Shown here: positions 47,729 through 57,600 of the stretch, one piece after another
Position numbering within the stretch: the stretch's first letter is position 1
Layout: each line of letters opens with the position of its first letter
Source of the DNA: Bacteroides xylanisolvens XB1A
GTDB lineage: Bacteria; Bacteroidota; Bacteroidia; Bacteroidales; Bacteroidaceae
NCBI RefSeq assembly: GCF_000210075.1
Contig: NC_021017.1
Coordinates: 3,143,935 to 3,207,934, forward strand
Reading direction: 5' to 3'
Length of the DNA stretch: 64,000 nucleotides
Notes under the pieces: generated by a model
What the model was told of the DNA's origin: nothing
Database searches by the model: none
What the model saw: only the letters and a program-made list of their open reading frames with translations
Program-made: the position numbers and the translations under genes

Positions 47729-50365
47729 TTAAAATGTGAGTTGATGTTTTCCTGACCTTAAATCTATCTTTTTACCATTATATTCTACTGTTGCATTCGT
47801 ATTGACTGGGATCGTGACTTTGAGAATCACTTGTTCTCCTTTACGTTCCCATTCAGAACGAATGATTCCGTTTACAGATTTATATTCTGCTTTTACCCAG
47901 TCAAGACCTTTTACGAAATGAGGTTGGATAAGAATATGTTTGAATCCGGGTTTCTGTTCATCATAATTAATGCCTGCCAATATATTGTACATCCATGCAT
48001 TAATGTCTCCAAGAAACATGTGATTTACGGAGGCATCTCTAAATTCAGGTGAAAGTATCCATGTTTCTGCTAGTGTAGTGAAACCTTGTTTTATCCAATT
48101 GCCCCAAGATGGAGCTTCTTCTTGTGCGGCCATCTGATATGCCAAGTCAGCATATCCATATTTGGAAAGCATCCGCAGGACTGTTTTACTGCCTAAAACT
48201 CCAAAATCGAGCAGGTTTTTATTGGCTTTTATCATCGTAGAAAGATTATCTGCAACCTGCTGTTCGTATTCTTTAGGAACGATTCCAAGGTATAAGGCAA
48301 CTCCTTGTGCTGCTTGCGAACCATTGGCATAAATAGCTTTGGATGTGTCGAAGTATTTGTGATTGATAAGCAATTTCAATTCTTCTGCTTTCTTAGCATA
48401 ACTACTACCATCTTTTCCAATGAGTTCTGCAAATTTAGCCATATACAGATTGTCTAAATAATAATAGCAGGTAGTGGTGAATTCTGTAGGGGTTTGTGTT
48501 TTATGGAATACCCAGTCACCAATTCCGTAAGTTACGGTTCCTTCCGCGTCCTCGCGTCCTGCGAGGTAGGCAAGGTATTTGGTGCATACAGGCCATAGTT
48601 TTTCGATGCTTCTTGTATCTCCATAGTAGTGGTAAATTGCCATTGGCACGATAAACATGGCAGCATCCCATACAGGACCTATCCAGTCATCATAGCCCCA
48701 TCCGGAACTAGGAATGATTCCCGATATACGTCCTTCTTCATTTTGATTATCAATCATATCATCCAGCCATTTTTCATAGAAAGTAATACCATCGAAGTTT
48801 AATAATCCTAAATCCATTGTTATGTGTGCATCGGCAGTCCATCCATTTTTCTCTCGTTGGGGACAGTCAGTCGGGATACTCATCAGATTTGATAAATATG
48901 ATTGATTAGCAGCTTTCCATATTTTATTTAATAGTTCATTTGAACAACTGAATTTACCAACAGGAGGAACAGCCGTATGTATGAATTGAGCGGTTAAGCT
49001 CTCTTTAGTAAGTTTTACAGGACGATCTGAACGAACTTCTACATATTGAAATCCATGATATGTAAAATCTGGAGTGAATGTACCTTGTTTTCCGTCCAAT
49101 ATATAAGTGTCTGTTTGAAAAGCGAGGCCAGGTAATGGTTTGTAGTAAATATCTAAGTTGCGCATTTCCAAGCGTCCGTTATCTTTTAGCAATTCGCCGT
49201 GTTGCATACTGACTTTAGTGCCTTTCTTGCCATTGATAGAAAGAGTACAGACCCCTGACATATTAACTCCAAAATCGTATACATAGACTGTATCACCAAA
49301 AGAACGCATATTGATTGGAGTGATAAATTGTTCCGTTTCAATAGCAGGCATGTTTTGTGATACTAGTAGGGGAGAAGGGGCAGCCACCTGAATTGCATTT
49401 GTCCATTTAGAGTCATCAAAACCCGGTTTGTCCCATCCAGCAATTGCAAGACATGCATCATAGGTATCACCACTATAAATATTGTTTTGTATATAAGGAC
49501 CGGTACTCGTTTTCCAAGTAGAATCTGAATGGATGGTTTGCTTTTCTCCATTTTTATATAATATCTCCATTTCGCAGATCATTCTTGGGCGGTTACGCCA
49601 GCGGGCTTGCTCATAGCTCCATGTTGCTACAGGGGCCGATTCGTTGTAGAATCCGTTCCCAAGTATTGCAGATAGTACGTTCTCTCCTTTGAGCAGTTGT
49701 GAAGTGACGTCGTATGTGTTATACAGATTTCTTTTATCATAATGAGTAAAACCCGGATTGAGATGTGATGATGTTATTGATTTACCATTTAATGTCATTT
49801 TATAATATGCAGCGGCACTTACATATAATCTTGCTTGTTGTATATCATCTTGAGCGATAAACGACTTGCGCAACATGGGCGCTGGCGTATAATCTTTATC
49901 ATGATTATCAGTAATCCATACTCCTGTCCAGTCACTTTGGTTGAGTTGAGCTGTTTCAAAACTGGATATAGGAGAGATAATCTTATGTTCCTTTGTTTTA
50001 TCCCATGCTATTACTTGCCAGTAATAACGAGTTCTGGATTTCAATTTTTCTGATCCTTGATAGGTCGCATGAGGAGTGTCAGAGTAAATAGTGTCAGATT
50101 GCCAGCTATTATCGGATGAGTTTCTCAAATCTTGTTCCCGGGTGGCGATATATAGCTGATAGCTGTCTTGAGAAAACTCTGTTGCATCTTCATTATTGGT
50201 TGTGTAATTCCAAGTAAAACGCGGTGCTGGTGAATCAATGCCAATTGGAGAAATTTGATATTCACATCGCATATTTTCAATATCAATGTTGTTACTGCTG
50301 CATGCCCATACTAGAAGTCCTAATAGAGCCAGCATGTATTTTTCATTTTTAATTTGGAACTTCAT
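47729..50365 (-). CDS. GH78 alpha-L-rhamnosidase-like lipoprotein
   Basis: An 878-residue lipoprotein (Cys22 in VWACSSNN). Layout matches GH78: N-terminal Fn3-like domain (about 30-150), Bac_rhamnosid_N jelly roll (about 160-330, RLYVSAAAYYKMTLNGKSI), a concanavalin-like domain, then the (alpha/alpha)6 barrel with TDCPQREKNGWTADAH (Asp500 to Glu505), which holds the family's acidic active-site residues, and a C-terminal beta domain. It should release alpha-linked rhamnose or a similar sugar. The usual NHYAYGSVGEW segment reads NHMFLGDINAW, so specificity could differ. It is the first enzyme of the operon, downstream of an 18-bp operator-like palindrome. Confidence 0.83.
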   Translation of the reverse strand: MKFQIKNEKYMLALLGLLVWACSSNNIDIENMRCEYQISPIGIDSPAPRFTWNYTTNNEDATEFSQDSYQLYIATREQDLRNSSDNSWQSDTIYSDTPHATYQGSEKLKSRTRYYWQVIAWDKTKEHKIISPISSFETAQLNQSDWTGVWITDNHDKDYTPAPMLRKSFIAQDDIQQARLYVSAAAYYKMTLNGKSITSSHLNPGFTHYDKRNLYNTYDVTSQLLKGENVLSAILGNGFYNESAPVATWSYEQARWRNRPRMICEMEILYKNGEKQTIHSDSTWKTSTGPYIQNNIYSGDTYDACLAIAGWDKPGFDDSKWTNAIQVAAPSPLLVSQNMPAIETEQFITPINMRSFGDTVYVYDFGVNMSGVCTLSINGKKGTKVSMQHGELLKDNGRLEMRNLDIYYKPLPGLAFQTDTYILDGKQGTFTPDFTYHGFQYVEVRSDRPVKLTKESLTAQFIHTAVPPVGKFSCSNELLNKIWKAANQSYLSNLMSIPTDCPQREKNGWTADAHITMDLGLLNFDGITFYEKWLDDMIDNQNEEGRISGIIPSSGWGYDDWIGPVWDAAMFIVPMAIYHYYGDTRSIEKLWPVCTKYLAYLAGREDAEGTVTYGIGDWVFHKTQTPTEFTTTCYYYLDNLYMAKFAELIGKDGSSYAKKAEELKLLINHKYFDTSKAIYANGSQAAQGVALYLGIVPKEYEQQVADNLSTMIKANKNLLDFGVLGSKTVLRMLSKYGYADLAYQMAAQEEAPSWGNWIKQGFTTLAETWILSPEFRDASVNHMFLGDINAWMYNILAGINYDEQKPGFKHILIQPHFVKGLDWVKAEYKSVNGIIRSEWERKGEQVILKVTIPVNTNATVEYNGKKIDLRSGKHQLTF

Positions 50366-50446
50366 AATTCTGTATCTTTATGTTAATAATTAGAGGGCTA
50401 TTTTCTTTATTGTTACATTTGTTAATTTGATATCATTATTTATTTT

Positions 50447-50464
50447 CACTAAACCGGTTAAGTG
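50447..50464. promoter_or_regulatory. LacI-type operator upstream of the GH78 gene
   Basis: CACTAAACCGGTTAAGTG is an 18-bp palindrome with 16 of 18 positions symmetric and a central CG, the usual form of LacI-family operators. It lies 82 bp upstream of the GH78 start and just past the stop of the LacI-type gene. It shares CGGTTAAGTG with the site before that gene. Confidence 0.6.
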
Positions 50465-50490
50465 ATTGAAGAAAAAATGTAAAATCATGA

Positions 50491-51501
50491 CTAGGGTAAT
50501 GAACATGGCAGGACAAGTGTTTCTACTTCTTTTTTTTCGGTCGAATTTTCCAAGCGATATTTGATATCGCCAAGTAGAATCCTTACGGCATTCTTACCGA
50601 TCTCTTCTATTGGCATTCTTGCGATGTTCATATTAGGTGCTAAGACACGGAATGCTGATACTCCATGAATACAAGCCAATTCATATCCTTTATTTATATT
50701 GATTCCTTTTTCATAAAAGTAACGGAATGCTTCCAGAGCCAAAATATGGGTTGTGAAGAAGAACCCATCTACATCAGGTACTTTGCTGAATATTTGATCA
50801 AGAGTCTTGAAAACATTCTTCTCATAATCAACAAAGGTCACCTCTCCATATAGATCAGGATCAACGGGTAGGTTGGCTTCAATTAAAGCTCTTGCATACC
50901 CTTCTCGTCTCATATTCATTGTGCGGAGATGAGGATTCGTGGTAATAATAGCTATTTTAGATGAACCGTTATCGATCATTTTCTTTACTAACTCGTAGCT
51001 ACTGCCTTCATTGTCAATAATGATGTAGTTTGTCTGCATCTCAGGAAAGTAGCGGTCAAATAAGACTAATGGATAGCCTTCTTTGACTAGATTCTGTATT
51101 TCAATTTTAGAAACTTTTGTGGGGGCTACTATAATTCCATCCACCTGTTTCGCTTTGAATAACCGGATCATTCTGTTTTCTCTTTCTATTTCAGATTCAG
51201 AGCTACAAATCATTAATGAATAGCCTTGTGTTTCCGCTTCCTTTTCTATAGAACGGGCAACTTTGGAGTAAAAAGAGTCTGTAATATCCGGTATGATTAA
51301 TCCGATTGTACCTGATATACCCGTATTTAGGCTTCTGGCTAATAAATTAGGCTGGTAATTCAACTGTTTGGCGCATTGAAAGACTTTTTCTTGTGTAGCA
51401 AGACTAATACCTTTTTCATCCCCCTTACCAGAAAGTACCCAAGAGATTGTTGTCTTGGATAATTTTAAGGTTTCTGCTATGTCTTTAAGGGATGTTTTCA
51501 T
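50491..51501 (-). CDS. LacI family transcriptional repressor
   Basis: A 336-residue regulator. Residues 1-55 form the LacI helix-turn-helix (SLKDIAETLKLSKTTISWVL) and hinge helix (NYQPNLLARSLN); the rest is a periplasmic-binding-protein-like effector domain (GTIGLIIPDITDSFYSKVARSIE, VDGIIVAP, DVDGFFFTTHILALEAFRYF). It should repress the PUL 2 genes until a small sugar or sugar phosphate binds. The hinge helix has LARSLN, as in family members that bind palindromes with central CG, and such sites occur at 50447-50464 and over its own promoter. No hybrid sensor or sigma/anti-sigma pair lies in PUL 2, so this is the best candidate regulator. Confidence 0.9.
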   Translation of the reverse strand: MKTSLKDIAETLKLSKTTISWVLSGKGDEKGISLATQEKVFQCAKQLNYQPNLLARSLNTGISGTIGLIIPDITDSFYSKVARSIEKEAETQGYSLMICSSESEIERENRMIRLFKAKQVDGIIVAPTKVSKIEIQNLVKEGYPLVLFDRYFPEMQTNYIIIDNEGSSYELVKKMIDNGSSKIAIITTNPHLRTMNMRREGYARALIEANLPVDPDLYGEVTFVDYEKNVFKTLDQIFSKVPDVDGFFFTTHILALEAFRYFYEKGININKGYELACIHGVSAFRVLAPNMNIARMPIEEIGKNAVRILLGDIKYRLENSTEKKEVETLVLPCSLP

Positions 51502-51511
51502 AAACAGTATC

Positions 51512-51529
51512 TATTTAATCGGTTAAGTG
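51512..51529. promoter_or_regulatory. LacI-type operator over the repressor's own start site
   Basis: TATTTAATCGGTTAAGTG, 12 of 18 positions symmetric with a central CG. It lies directly downstream of the -7 element at 51534-51541, so it would cover the transcription start of the repressor gene, which suits autorepression. Confidence 0.5.
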
Positions 51530-51533
51530 ATGG

Positions 51534-51541
51534 CAAATATA
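51534..51541 (-). promoter_or_regulatory. -7 promoter element of the LacI-type gene
   Basis: TATATTTG on the - strand, matching TAnnTTTG, 32 bp upstream of the start codon and next to the operator-like site. Confidence 0.55.
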
Positions 51542-51659
51542 TGAAAAAATATCTCATTATATAATAGTTGAGTAATATTTAACTAAATATTATTTTTTGA
51601 TATAATAATTTGCAATTTAAAAATAACATAGAAATAAGGTGTAAACCAAAGAAAGTAAC

Positions 51660-51667
51660 TATATTTG
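51660..51667 (+). promoter_or_regulatory. -7 promoter element of the CBM9-like gene
   Basis: TATATTTG on the + strand. It overlaps the first in-frame ATG (51665), so transcription would begin after that codon and translation at 51689. Confidence 0.5.
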
Positions 51668-51688
51668 TATCATTCAAACGAAAGATAT

Positions 51689-52330
51689 ATGAAAGTAAAG
51701 AAAATTAGTGCGGCTAATGTGGAGGCTTGTTCGCTTCCTAAACTATTCGATGAAGAAAAAATAGATTTTCAGCCGATTCAGTGTGTCAATTGGGCTGAAT
51801 ATCCTTACAAACCTAAAGTGAATTTTCGAATTGCTCACACACAGAACTTGATTTTACTACATTTTAAAGTGAAAGAGGAGAGTGTACGTGCCAAGTATGG
51901 AGAAGATAACGGTTCTGTATGGACTGACTCCTGCGTGGAATTCTTTTCTATACCTGCAGGCGACGGGATCTATTATAATATAGAATGCAATTGCATCGGA
52001 ACTATTCTGGTGGGTGCCGGACCTGTGCGTAACAACCGCGAACATGCACCGAAAGAGGTGACTGCTCTTGTACAACGCTGGTCTAGTTTGGGTAATCAGC
52101 CTTTTGCTGAACGCATCGGTGAAACGGACTGGGAAGTGGCTCTTATCATTCCGTATTCTGTGTTCTTTAAGCACCAGATTGATTCGCTCGATGGAAAGGA
52201 GATAAAAGCTAATTTCTATAAGTGTGGCGATGAATTGCAAACCCCTCATTTCCTTTCATGGAATCCGATACAGATTGAACAGCCGGATTTCCACCGCCCC
52301 GATTTCTTCGGAACATTGGAGTTTGAATAA
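51689..52330 (+). CDS. CBM9-like carbohydrate-binding protein
   Basis: About 213 residues, with no signal peptide visible from either start. The sequence fits a family 9 carbohydrate-binding / DOMON-like beta-sandwich: NFRIAHTQNLILLHFKVKEE, the SVWTDSCVEFF strand typical of this group, YYNIECNCIG, and FLSWNPIQIEQPDFHRPDFFG at the end. Such proteins are widespread in Bacteroides and their role as single-domain proteins without a signal peptide is unknown. It is transcribed away from the LacI-type gene, sharing the same intergenic region, so it may be regulated with PUL 2. The ATG at 51665 falls in the promoter, hence the start at 51689. Confidence 0.72.
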   Translation: MKVKKISAANVEACSLPKLFDEEKIDFQPIQCVNWAEYPYKPKVNFRIAHTQNLILLHFKVKEESVRAKYGEDNGSVWTDSCVEFFSIPAGDGIYYNIECNCIGTILVGAGPVRNNREHAPKEVTALVQRWSSLGNQPFAERIGETDWEVALIIPYSVFFKHQIDSLDGKEIKANFYKCGDELQTPHFLSWNPIQIEQPDFHRPDFFGTLEFE

Positions 52331-52360
52331 TGAATTGAATCTCTGAATTTGAAGATAAAA

Positions 52361-52398
52361 AAAGAAGGTTGATACTTGAAAAAGTATCAACCTTCTTT
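52361..52398. terminator. Bidirectional terminator between convergent genes
   Basis: Perfect 17-bp stem AAAGAAGGTTGATACTT (52361-52377) and AAGTATCAACCTTCTTT (52382-52398) with a GAAA tetraloop. It lies between the CBM9-like gene (+) and the LpxA-type gene (-), with A-rich and T-rich ends suited to both directions. Confidence 0.85.
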
Positions 52399-52415
52399 AT
52401 ATGAAGTCACTTTGT

Positions 52416-53186
52416 TTATTTCACAATGCCTCTTTCCGAGTTCTTCACGAAATTTACAATATTCTCAATCTCCTCACTCATAGGAACCTGATCGATAATC
52501 TTCTGTACAGCATCCTGAACGCTAAAATTACCCTGATAAATCAAACGGTATGCGTTGGCGATGTGACGGAGGACTCTTTCCGATGTATTGCGATGTTGCG
52601 AGAGAACCACAGCGTTTACACCGTGATATGCCACCGGATTTCCTGACATGATAACGTATGGAGGTACATCCTTAGATATACGGCATCCACTTTGTACCAG
52701 TGTCCAGCTACCTATATGACAGTATTGGTGTAGGGTAACATTGCCACTTAGAATAGCGCAGTCATCCAGCATACACTCTCCTGCAATGGTAGTACCTATA
52801 CCTACTACACAATTATTGCTGATTTGTACATCATGGCAAAGATGCACCTTATCCATCAGGTAGTTTCCATTTCCGATTTTGGTAGCATTGCCGGCAAATG
52901 TAGCGCGGCTGATTACCACATTCTCACGAATATCGTTGTTATCTCCGATAATCAGGTTACTTTCTTCTCCTGTGTAGTGGAAATCTTGCGGTTCCGCTCC
53001 GAGGACGGCATTCTGATGTACCTTATTTCCTTTTCCCATTTTAGTACCTTGCAAGATACTAGCGTAGGACATGATGACGCAGTCATCTCCGATCTCTACA
53101 TTCTTTTCAATGTAGGCAAAAGGCAGAACAGTTACATTCTTGCCCAGCTTTGCTTCGGGATCTACGTAAGCTAACGGACTAATCAT
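52416..53186 (-). CDS. lpxA: LpxA-type acyl-ACP--UDP-N-acetylglucosamine O-acyltransferase
   Basis: A 256-residue left-handed beta-helix acyltransferase, expected to add the first acyl chain to UDP-GlcNAc in lipid A synthesis. Seen: many hexapeptide repeats (IGDDCVIMSYASI, IGDNNDIRENVVI), catalytic His118 in KVHLCHDVQI, which aligns with E. coli His125, GAEPQDFHY, and the helical C-terminus (SERVLRHIANAYRLIYQG). Length is typical. In Bacteroides the main lpxA usually lies with lpxD and a fused lpxC-fabZ gene; those are absent here, so this may be a second copy. It lies 18 bp after the efflux channel gene and may be in that operon. Confidence 0.82.
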   Translation of the reverse strand: MISPLAYVDPEAKLGKNVTVLPFAYIEKNVEIGDDCVIMSYASILQGTKMGKGNKVHQNAVLGAEPQDFHYTGEESNLIIGDNNDIRENVVISRATFAGNATKIGNGNYLMDKVHLCHDVQISNNCVVGIGTTIAGECMLDDCAILSGNVTLHQYCHIGSWTLVQSGCRISKDVPPYVIMSGNPVAYHGVNAVVLSQHRNTSERVLRHIANAYRLIYQGNFSVQDAVQKIIDQVPMSEEIENIVNFVKNSERGIVK

Positions 53187-53204
53187 AATAGTATATGTTT
53201 AAAG

Positions 53205-54608
53205 TTATTCTTCTCTTCCACCACCCAGTGCCTGGTAAAGGCTTACTACTGCCTGCATTCGATCAAAGCAATCAGAAACCTGAGAGATTTGTGCGCTCAG
53301 GTAAGACTGTTGTGCAGACAATACTTCCAGGTAGGTTGAGGTCCCTAAGTTAAACAATTCTTTTGTATCTTCCGAAGCTTTTTTAGCAGATTCTACCTGC
53401 ATTTGGCGAGATTCTACCTTTTCACTGGTCTTTTGGTATAAACTTAGCGCATTGCTAACCTCACTACCAGCATTCAATAAGGCTTGTTGGAAAGATAATT
53501 TCGCTTGTTCTTCCTGCGCTTTAGCAGCTTTCAGGCGAGCGATGTTCTGTCCGCGGTAGAACAATGGCTGTGTCAGTGAACCGACAACAGAGGCCAACAA
53601 TTTGCCGGGATTAACGATTCCAGCTCCTGAATTATTTGTCCATCCTGCTGAACCGCTAAGTGTGATTTGCGGATAGAAAGCGGCACGAGCCGAGTTGGTA
53701 TTATAATAGCAACTAGCCAATGACATTTCGGCTGCTTTTACGTCCGGACGATTGGATAATAGCTGAATAGGCACACCGGCGGAAAGTTCGGTTGGAAGTA
53801 CTTGTGCTTCCAATTCACCACGCTTGATGGCATGGGGAGCCTCTCCCAAAAGAGTAGACAGTGCATTTTCCGTTTCGCGGATACTCTGCTCGATATCAGG
53901 AATACTGGCAAGTACCTGTGCGTAAGCGGCTTTACTTTGTTCTACACCAGCTGAATTGATGCTATACATGGCCGCATCTTTCATGGCTTCCATCGTTTCT
54001 GCATTCTTTTTCAGAATTTCTGCTGTAGCCTTGGTTATTTCCAACTGGCGGTCCAACATCATTAATGTATAATACATATTGGCGACGTTAGAGATAACCT
54101 GTGTCTGTACTGCCTGGCGGTAAGCCTTAGTTTGCTTCAGAGTAACCTGGGCACTCCGTTTAGCATTCAGTAGCTGACCAAACAAATCAATTTGCCAACT
54201 AGCTGTGACAGGTAATGAATAAGTTTTTGTAGCTGCGTTCTTGTCGAAGCTGCTAATCGTTCCTTGCGGAGACAATCCCAGTGACGGAGCATAAGCCAAA
54301 CGTGCCGACATCAGGGATGCTTCTGCCGCTTTCACATTCTGTGCAGCAGACAAGAGGTCCGTATTTTGTTTCAGTCCTGCTTCGATGAGTGACTGGAGTT
54401 GCGGGTCGGTGAAGACTTCTCTCCACGGCAGATTTCCGAAGTTAGCTGTATCCGAAGCCAGTGTATCATTATCCGCTACCGGATCGCGATACAGGCCGGA
54501 AGTAGTGATATCTTCGGGTCTGTCATACGACTTATAGATGTGGCAGCTGCTCAAGAGAGCAGTTGCGCACAACATATATAGAATCTGTTTCTTCATATCG
54601 AATTTCAT
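53205..54608 (-). CDS. TolC-like outer-membrane efflux channel lipoprotein
   Basis: A 467-residue lipoprotein (Cys22 in LLSSCHIYKSYDRP) of the NodT/OprM group. It has two outer-membrane efflux protein repeats with long helices (LKQNTDLLSAAQNVKAAEASL; EVSNALSLYQKTSEKVESRQ) and the GSLTQPLFYRGQNIARLKAAK segment. It forms the outer-membrane duct of a tripartite RND pump. Its start codon overlaps the stop of the pump gene (TAATG), so the two are translationally coupled. A second start (Met5, at 54596) is possible. Confidence 0.9.
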   Translation of the reverse strand: MKFDMKKQILYMLCATALLSSCHIYKSYDRPEDITTSGLYRDPVADNDTLASDTANFGNLPWREVFTDPQLQSLIEAGLKQNTDLLSAAQNVKAAEASLMSARLAYAPSLGLSPQGTISSFDKNAATKTYSLPVTASWQIDLFGQLLNAKRSAQVTLKQTKAYRQAVQTQVISNVANMYYTLMMLDRQLEITKATAEILKKNAETMEAMKDAAMYSINSAGVEQSKAAYAQVLASIPDIEQSIRETENALSTLLGEAPHAIKRGELEAQVLPTELSAGVPIQLLSNRPDVKAAEMSLASCYYNTNSARAAFYPQITLSGSAGWTNNSGAGIVNPGKLLASVVGSLTQPLFYRGQNIARLKAAKAQEEQAKLSFQQALLNAGSEVSNALSLYQKTSEKVESRQMQVESAKKASEDTKELFNLGTSTYLEVLSAQQSYLSAQISQVSDCFDRMQAVVSLYQALGGGREE

Positions 54609-57600
54609 TATTTAGCGTATTGTTCAATCTCTGTTACGGCATCTGCATTGTCAATATCTTCCCATTCCATCGGTTTAACTTTCTCTTGCAGATACTGGAA
54701 GATAACAAACAAGGCAGGAACGATGAAAATTTGGCAAATCATACCGATTAACATACCACCGATAGAGGCAGTACCTAGTGTACGGTTACCGTGGGCACCT
54801 ACACCGAAGGCAAACATCAACGGAAGCAAACCGACTACCATCGCCAATGATGTCATCAGAATCGGGCGGAGACGAGCACCGGCACCCAATACAGCTGCCC
54901 AAGTGATACTCATACCCATCTTGCGACGATCTAGGGCGAACTCTACGATCAAGATGGCATTCTTCGCCAACAGACCCATCAACATGATTAACGCGATCTG
55001 CATATAGATATTGTTTGACATCGTACCCAGAATCATCTTCAATGCCGAAATATTACCGATAGCACTTACACCATTCACAAACAGGAAACTGCCTAACAGA
55101 CCGAACGGAATGGATAATAATACGGCCAATGGAAGAATGTAACTTTCGTACTGTGCACTCAACAATAAGTAAACGAATACAAAACAGAGTACAAAAATCA
55201 GTCCGGTAGCACTTCCGCTACTTTGAGCCTCTTCACGCGCCATACCTCCTAGTTCATACGTATAACCGGTAGGCAGGTTTTCTTGAGCAACTTCGGCAAG
55301 AGCCGTCAATGCCTGACCGGATGTATAACCACTTGCCGGAGCTACCATTACTTTCATAGAGGTATAAAGGTTGAAACGACTAATAATATCCGGACCATAT
55401 ACTTTCTCCACAGAAATGAACTGGGCAATCGGGGCCATCTCGCCTGCACTATTACGCACCTTGATATTTTTTAAAGATTCCAGGTTTTTGCGTGATAACG
55501 GATCTGACTGAATCATAACACGATACATCTTACCGAAACGATTGAAGTTGGATGCGTACAAACCTCCGTAATATCCTTGCATAGTAGTGAGGATATCGCT
55601 CGGGCTGATGCCAGCTTTTTTACAAGCTGCCGCATCAATGTCAATCATGTATTGCGGGAAATTCGGGTTGAAGGAAGTCTTTGCTGAATTAATTTCCGGA
55701 CGTGCTTCCAATGCTGCCGTATAATCATTAACCACATCGAAGAATTTGTTCAGATCACCACCGGTCTTATCCTGCATATTCACTTCAATATCCGTAGATG
55801 CCGAGTAACCCGGGATCATAGGAGGAGCGAAGAACAATACTTGTGCTTCTTTGATAATCTTCTGTGCACGCATATATAAGGAGCCGACCACAACGTCAGA
55901 ATTCTGTATCATGGAACGTTCGTCCCAGTCTTTCAGTTTGATAATGAAAGAACCATAGGAAGGTCCCTGACCACCGATAAAGCTGAATCCGGAAATCATT
56001 GTACGTGACAATACCGCAGGATCGGAAGCGATCAGACTGTCTACACGTGCCAAAATCTCTTCGGAACGGTCTTGAGAAGTACCCGGAGGTAATGTTACTG
56101 CTCCCATCAGTGTTCCGGTATCTTCATTAGGTACCATACCTGTCGGGGTGGTGTTCATGAAGAATACAAGTATCGCAATGGAAGCGACAACTAATCCCAT
56201 AGACAACCATTTCTTCTGGATAAAGAACAGTACTCGTTTCTTATAACGTTTCAGGATTGATTCGTATGTATCGTTGAATCTGTTTTTAAACTTCTTCGTA
56301 CTCATTCCGATCAGTGCCAGAATACTAAGCACTACGAAAATAGCAGTAACTATCGGATTGATACTGAACAAACCAAAGATCATGCCGAGAATGGCAATAA
56401 GCGTGAAAGTAAGTGTAATTCCCGGATGCAACATCTTTCCGATAGCCTCGGTATATCTGTTGATCATGGTTGTATGGGCTGCCGTATAGGCTACTTTCAT
56501 GCGTTCTTTCAATGTGGAGTCTTCCGTTGTTCCGTCTTCTTTTTTGTGAGGTTTCAGAAGAACGGCACACAAAGCCGGACTCAAAGTCAACGCGTTCAAT
56601 GCGGACAGACCGATAGCGATAGCCATAGTCATACCGAACTGACGATAGAATGTTCCTGCTGTACCTCCCATGAAACTTACCGGAACGAATACAGCCATCA
56701 TGACCAACGTAATAGATACGATAGCACCACCCAATTCATTCATGGCATCGATAGAAGCCAGACGGGCAGATGTATAACCTTGGTCAAGCTTGGCATGCAC
56801 ACCCTCGACGACCACAATCGCATCGTCGACCACAATCGCAATAGCAAGCACGAGCGCACATAACGTCAACAAGTTCAAACTGAATCCTACCAGGGACAGG
56901 ATGAAGAAAGTACCGATCAGAGCTACCGGAATGGCGATAGTCGGAATCAATGTCGAACGTAAATCCTGCAAGAAGATATACACTACGATAAACACCAGGA
57001 TAAATGCTTCGATCAACGTCTTCAATACTTCATGGATAGAAGCGAAGAGGAAGTCGTTGGCATTCATGGAGATGTTCAGTTTCAATCCGGTAGGTAACGT
57101 TTTTGATGCTTCATCCAACAATGCTTCAATATCACTGATGGTCTGTGTCGCATTGGTTCCTGCCATCTGGTATACGATACAAGTCACAGATTTGTGACCG
57201 TCTACCCGGTTGGTAAAGTTATATCCCAAACGGTCCAGCTGAATTTCTGCTATATCTTTCAGACGGAGTACTTCACCGTCAGGAAGAGATTTGATAACGA
57301 TATTTTCAAACTCTTCAGGCTGTTGCAAACGTCCTTTATAGCGGATAGTATATTGGAAAGTTTGGTTACTTCGTTCACCGAACTGTCCTGGAGCTGCTTC
57401 GACATTTTGTTCTGCCAGAGCAGTGGAAACATCACTAGGTACGAGCTTGTATTGTGCCATGACGTCCGGTCGTAACCAGATACGCATAGAATAATCCTGA
57501 CCCAAAACGTTAGCATCACCTACACCTTGAACACGTTGTACTTGTGGGATTAGGTTGATTTTAGCATAGTTTTCAATAAATGATTCGCTATATGTATCTG

